Below, in pieces: positions 63,901 through 64,000 of a stretch of 64,000 bases of DNA. Under the pieces are notes generated by a model. The model was not told where the DNA came from and ran no database searches. It saw nothing but the letters and a program-made list of their open reading frames with translations. Origin of the DNA: Streptomyces sp. NBC_01689 (GTDB lineage Bacteria; Actinomycetota; Actinomycetes; Streptomycetales; Streptomycetaceae). The stretch lies in NCBI RefSeq assembly GCF_036250675.1, contig NZ_CP109592.1:9672001-9736000 (forward strand). The letters are read 5' to 3'. Both the position numbers and the translations under genes were made by a program. How positions within the stretch are numbered: the stretch's first letter is position 1; the number at the start of each line of letters is the position of its first letter.

Positions 63901-64000
63901 ACTCCTCGCCGCACGCGACGCCGCACGCCCCGACACCCAGGACGACGGAGCCGACGCGGCCACCGCCCTGCTGGCCGAACTGGCCGCGCTGCCCGAGGCC
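51932..64000 (+). CDS. Modular type I polyketide synthase, partial (runs off the window)
   Basis: Open for 4023 codons from ATG 51932 to the last base with no stop. It contains a loading module, one full extension module and most of a second (see module entries). No N-terminal docking coiled coil is seen, consistent with the first protein of an assembly line. All three AT domains have GHSQG and DYASHSAHVE, the methylmalonyl-type YASH signature. Predicted product of this part: a propionyl starter extended twice with methylmalonyl-CoA, both beta-ketones reduced. Both ACP-to-KS joins begin EAAAPVARGA. The neighbouring deoxysugar genes and LAL regulator suggest a glycosylated macrolide or related polyketide. 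I cannot name the compound. Confidence 0.97.
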   Translation, partial: MNEPVPADARTTVSAHEPVAVVGLACRLPGANGPDAYWRLLTEGRSAITDAPADRRTGAPHDDAFTTGRGTTIPYRGGFIDAPADFDADFFGISPREAEAMDPQARLVLELGWEALEHAALPVTGLPHATGVFVGADVSDYAALVHRQGPEAVGHHTATGLNRGLIAGRLSYALGVSGPSLTVDSAQSSSLVAVQLACDSLRSGDCELALAGGVHLNLTPDSTLTLAEFGGLSPDGLCHTFDARANGFVRGEGAAFVVLKPLARALADGDRVHAVIRGGAVNNDGTGATLTTPDAAAQEAAIRSACARAGVAPAGIDYVELHGTGTRVGDPVEAAALGAAIGTDPDRRTPLAVGSVKTNIGHLEGAAGIAGLLKTVLCLAHGRLVPSLNHTTPNPAIDLDGLGLRVQLETTEWTTPDPGRPLRAGVSSFGMGGTNAHLVLEQAPPTTPPAPRPADTARPAGAEPPVVPWLLSARSPEALHAQTARLAAHPAAQADPVDTGWSLLTTRTPLAYRAVGAATDSAGILRHLTAAIPPGPAGGHIDRPVFVFPGQGSQWAAMADELMTTAPAFADRIAECEAALAPHVDWSLSAVLRGDPSAPSLDRSDVEVVQPVLWAVMVSLAALWQAHGVRPAAVVGHSQGEIAAACVAGALSLEDGALAVAQRSKALIALKGLSGMMSVALPEPQARTLIAAWDGRVAVAAVNGPSSVVVSGDTTALDELTAEAEHQGVRVRRIDVDYASHSAHVEAVQDEVLRLLAPLTPRTPEIPFLSTVTGDWLRDARTDAAYWYANLRRPVLLEPAVRALAAAGHTVFVEVSPHPVLTTPVRETAEAAAAHPEHTVVTGTLRRNDGGLTRFYTSLGELWTRGADVDWTPAFAAHRPRTVDLPTYAFQRRRHWIDTTPGTPAHPHTVPAAPAHRPPAPATPTGTGTGDSLRLVRESAALILGHTDADAIDPARSFKDLGFDSVTVVELCDRLNRAAGLRLPATVVYEHPTPARLARHLDTAHDTTATEAAAPVARGAANDEPIAIVSIGCRYPGGVRSPEDLWRLVREEADVISGFPTDRGWDLDALYDPDPDRSGTSYVREGGFLHDAAEFDAGFFGISPREALAMDPQQRLLLETTWEALERAGIDPHRLQSTPTGVFIGATAPEYGPRLHEALEAVEGHVLTGTTASVASGRIAYTLGLEGPAVTVDTACSSSLVALHMAVQSLRSGECSLAFAGGATVMGAPGMFVEFSRQRGLAADGRCKPFAEGADGTAWAEGVGVLLLERLSDARRNGHEVLAVVRGSAINQDGASNGLTAPNGLSQQRVIRAALANAGLSAVDVDAVEAHGTGTKLGDPIEAQALLATYGQDRDADRPLWLGSVKSNIGHSQAASGVAGVIKMVQAMRHGVLPRSLHADEVSSFVDWSAGAVEVLSEARPWAGDDRPRRAGVSSFGVSGTNAHVIIEQPAPGQHESGRPEPDPSASESTVPDEPASEASGPAAAEPAAEPADVVVPLLVSARSEKALDDQTERLVSHLRETDAHPVDVAWTLFNHRSVFENRAVLIGEEVVASGAAGSAATPPSAVFVFPGQGAQWVGMAVELLDSSPVFAARFGECAAALDGLVEWSLMDVVRGAEGAPGLDRVDVVQPVLWAVMVSLAALWESFGVRPSAVVGHSQGEIAAAVVAGALSLQDGARVAALRSRAITALAGEGGMVSVALSRERAEELIAAWEGRISVAAVNGPTSVVVSGDADALDELVEQAGVQEVRVRRVEVDYASHSAHVERIRDELLEVLAPVVPREPGVPFFSTVTGEWIESAQTDADYWYTNLRQTVQLEPAVRALVASGHGAFLEMSPHPVLTVPVGETVEAAGVEAVVTGTLRRGQGGLARFYTSLGEAWTRGVTVDWAQAFAEQRPQRVELPTYAFQRQRFWLELPKASAAADPVDEAFWKSVEDGDLEGFARTLGIEDQESLGAVVPALSSWRRGRRERSTLDSWRYRIVWRPLSIQAPTGAHADGSWLLVVPETFDDAPLFRAVLGALTERTDGVSVLTVGTADSERQRLAERLRAEAENRTFGGVLSLTGLDELPHPEHASVPRGLAVSLTLVQALGDAEIQAPLWCLTRGAVATADDRAPAAPVQAGVWGLGRVAALEHPKRWGGLIDLPEAADESTLKLLVHLLAGQGTEDQIAVRASKAYGRRLIRAPYGQAPATRSWKPSDTVLVTGGTGALGVRMARWLAGQGAARLVLTGRRGADTPGMDEVRRELEEQGTSVSVVACDMADPGSVTALVRHLEQEDVPPVRTVVHAAGISALGSLDDAGITDLVSTLSGKVLGADHLDAALDPAALDAVVYFSSISGTWGVADHGAYAAANAILDARAEQRRADGVPVLSVAWGPWAGGGMIAENLQDTLRRRGVPVIDPDTAVTGLQQALDHDETLIALADVDWRRFAGVFTSVRRSDLLAELPEAQAADDENPAPGTDPTPLQHLAPLDPARRRTALLDLVSRQVATVLGHDSAEDIDTELAFKDLGFDSLTAVELRNRLGRTTGLRLPTTVVFDHPSISALADLIDAQAFGSRQDPAEAAAPVARGAVDGDPIAIVSMGCRYPGGVRSPEDLWRVVREEADVISGFPTDRGWDLDALYDPDPDRSGTSYVRESGFLHDAAEFDAGFFGISPREALAMDPQQRLLLETTWETLERAGIDPRALRGSSTGVYLGLTDQEYAAQLRAAAGEAEGYLATGAAASVASGRVAYTLGLEGPAVTVDTACSSSLVALHMAVQSLRSGECSLALAGAVTVMSGPGPFVAFSRQRALSPDGRCKPFSAEADGFALSEGAGVLLLERLSDARRNGHEVLAVVRGSAINQDGASNGLTAPNGPSQQRVIQAALANAGLAAQDIDVVEAHGTGTKLGDPIEAQALLATYGQDRDADRPLWLGSVKSNIGHSQAASGVAGVIKMVQAMRHGVLPRSLHADEVSPFVDWSAGAVEVLSQARPWTGDEHPRRAGVSSFGISGTNAHVIIEQPAPVPAEPAPTDLPDPTGVTVPLLVSTRSEKALDQQTKRLLAHLRDTDPGETGTRPVDVAWTLFNHRSMFENRAVLIGEDVVASGAAGSAATPPSAVFVFPGQGAQWVGMAVELLDSSPVFAARFGECAAALDGLVEWSLMDVVRGAEGAPGLDRVDVVQPVLWAVMVSLAALWESFGVRPSAVVGHSQGEIAAAVVAGALSLQDGARVAALRSRAITALAGQGGMVSVALSRERAEEFIAAWEGRISVAAVNGPTSVVVSGDADALDELVEQAGGQEVRVRRVEVDYASHSAHVERIRDELLEVLAPVVPREPGVPFFSTVTGEWIESAQTDADYWYTNLRQTVQLEPAVRALVASGHGAFLEMSPHPVLTVPVGETVEAAGSEAVVTGTLRRGQGGLARFYTSLGEAWTRGVAVDWAPAFTPYTPRRVELPTYAFQRDRYWLELPKASAAADPVDEAFWKSVEDGDLEGFARTLGIEDQESLGAVVPALSSWRRGRRERSTLDSWRYRIAWRPRPAQAAPAPGAPAPALDGTWLVAVPESHQDDTLVTAALDALHTAGARTVRLTVPDSAQRGELAGRLLADLPADVTPDGVLSLLAVNTRASDHSPGVSYGLLGSMALVQALDDAAIPGRLWCLTRGAVSTGEGDHAPDPAQAAVWGLARVIGLDAPDRCGGLVDLPAGDTESAVHLALALLTPQTGEDGGRETEFAVRGGGVSVRRMIRTPLPTSARDDDTWRPRGTVLVTGGTGALGSQVARSLAEGGAEHLILTSRRGPDAPGASELCDELTALGCRVTVAACDVADREALAALLAQVPDTAPLTAVVHTAGAVETARPLGDLAPEDAVAVMHAKVLGAQNLHELLSGHPLDAFVLFSSGAGVWGNGGQAPYAAANAHLDALAEQRRARGLPATSIAWGAWAGGGMVDEEVGEQLLRRGVPAMAPELAVRALAGAATGRESTLVVADIRWDRFLPAYCAHGHRPLIDEVPEVRELLAARDAARPDTQDDGADAATALLAELAALPEA
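51980..54960 (+). other. PKS loading module: KSQ-AT-ACP
   Basis: KS-like domain (about residues 17-445) with Gln187 in DSAQSSSLVAVQLA instead of the active-site Cys: a KSQ malonyl-type decarboxylase. AT (about 540-880): FVFPGQGSQWAAMADE, GHSQG with Ser638, DYASHS at 737-742 (methylmalonyl). ACP: DLGFDSVTVVEL, Ser965. Decarboxylation of methylmalonyl-ACP gives the propionyl starter. Confidence 0.95.
55001..59590 (+). other. PKS module 1: KS-AT-KR-ACP
   Basis: KS active Cys1196 (DTACSSSLVALHMA) with EAHGTGTKLGD and NIGHSQAASG. AT: GHSQG with Ser1658, DYASHS from 1757, methylmalonyl type. KR: TGGTGALG from 2204, catalytic Tyr2348 in HGAYAAAN, Trp2340 and His2345 (positions 141 and 146 in the usual numbering), which predicts an A2-type ketoreductase. 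ACP: GFDSLTAVEL, Ser2513. No DH or ER. Confidence 0.95.
56590..57520 (+). repeat. AT cassette copy 1, near-identical to 61180-62110
   Basis: With a constant offset of 4590 bases, module 1 AT DNA matches module 2 almost base for base, including many synonymous GTG/TTG/GGT codons that differ from the C-ending codons used in the loading-module AT. The copies also share 57669-57876 = 62259-62466 (post-AT segment through the start of the KR structural part). Confidence 0.9.
59641..64000 (+). other. PKS module 2: KS-AT-KR, ACP beyond the edge
   Basis: KS active Cys2747. AT: GHSQG with Ser3188, YASH-type, nearly the same DNA as module 1. KR: VTGGTGALG from 3744, Tyr3888, Trp3880 and Gln3885 (no His at 146), predicting A1 type. 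The window ends in the KR-ACP linker/ACP start. Confidence 0.93.
61180..62110 (+). repeat. AT cassette copy 2, near-identical to 56590-57520
   Basis: Partner of the copy in module 1. KS parts also match (for example 55785-56150 with 60437-60802) but at an offset of 4652-4653, so an indel lies in the KS-AT linker between the repeat blocks. Confidence 0.9.

Overview
The window is very GC-rich actinobacterial DNA, almost certainly from Streptomyces or a close relative. Evidence: strong third-position GC in the genes, GTG/TTG starts, two regulators with rare in-frame TTA codons, SARP/AfsR, LAL and PAS-LuxR regulators, an AfsA-type signal synthase, and modular polyketide synthase (PKS) genes. No rRNA, tRNA, CRISPR array or transposase was seen.

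Layout. (1) 1-5.0 kb: an AAC(3)-type acetyltransferase, an orphan acyl carrier protein (ACP), a secreted peptide with seven IGWPKA-type repeats, a fold-type-I PLP-like protein whose Schiff-base lysine is Arg, and a LysR regulator. The repeat peptide and PLP-like gene diverge around a set of TTGCCAA/TTGGCAA boxes. (2) 5-16 kb: mostly ordinary chromosomal genes (serine hydrolase, EamA permease, GH15 enzyme, TetR/MFS efflux pair with visible operators, mycothiol-type isomerase family protein, secreted protein, DUF5990-like protein, H1-like protein). (3) 16.6-22.2 kb: a shortened acyl-CoA mutase homologue, a LAL regulator with a TTA codon and a PAS-LuxR regulator. (4) 22.7-27.4 kb: a TetR-reductase-reductase-OYE cassette sitting inside the remains of a duplicated Uma2-XRE gene pair. 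An intact copy of the pair lies next to it.

(5) 27.5-43.7 kb: a compact biosynthetic locus. A SARP/AfsR regulator with a TTA codon diverges from a tightly overlapped operon: fatty acyl-AMP ligase, acyl-CoA dehydrogenase-like protein, ACP, KS-AT-ACP (AT catalytic residues lost), KASIII-like enzyme, FkbH-like glyceryl-ACP synthase, second ACP and phosphopantetheinyl transferase. A convergent AfsA-like gene, a LuxR-type regulator and a tiny secreted peptide close it. The logic I infer is activation of a free fatty acid onto an ACP, one C2 extension to a beta-ketoacyl chain, and joining to a C3 unit from glycolysis, giving a tetronate/butenolide-like lipid lactone. This is the best candidate for an undescribed system.

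(6) 44.7-64 kb: the left end of a modular macrolide-type cluster: a LAL regulator with a perfect GGGAATTCCC-core palindrome upstream, a membrane protein, two deoxysugar genes (NDP-hexose 3-ketoreductase type and 2,3-dehydratase), and a divergent giant PKS gene that runs off the window. The PKS has a KSQ-AT-ACP loading module, one complete KS-AT-KR-ACP module and a second KS-AT-KR module cut at the edge. All three ATs carry the methylmalonyl-type YASH motif, so a propionate starter and two methylmalonyl extensions are predicted.
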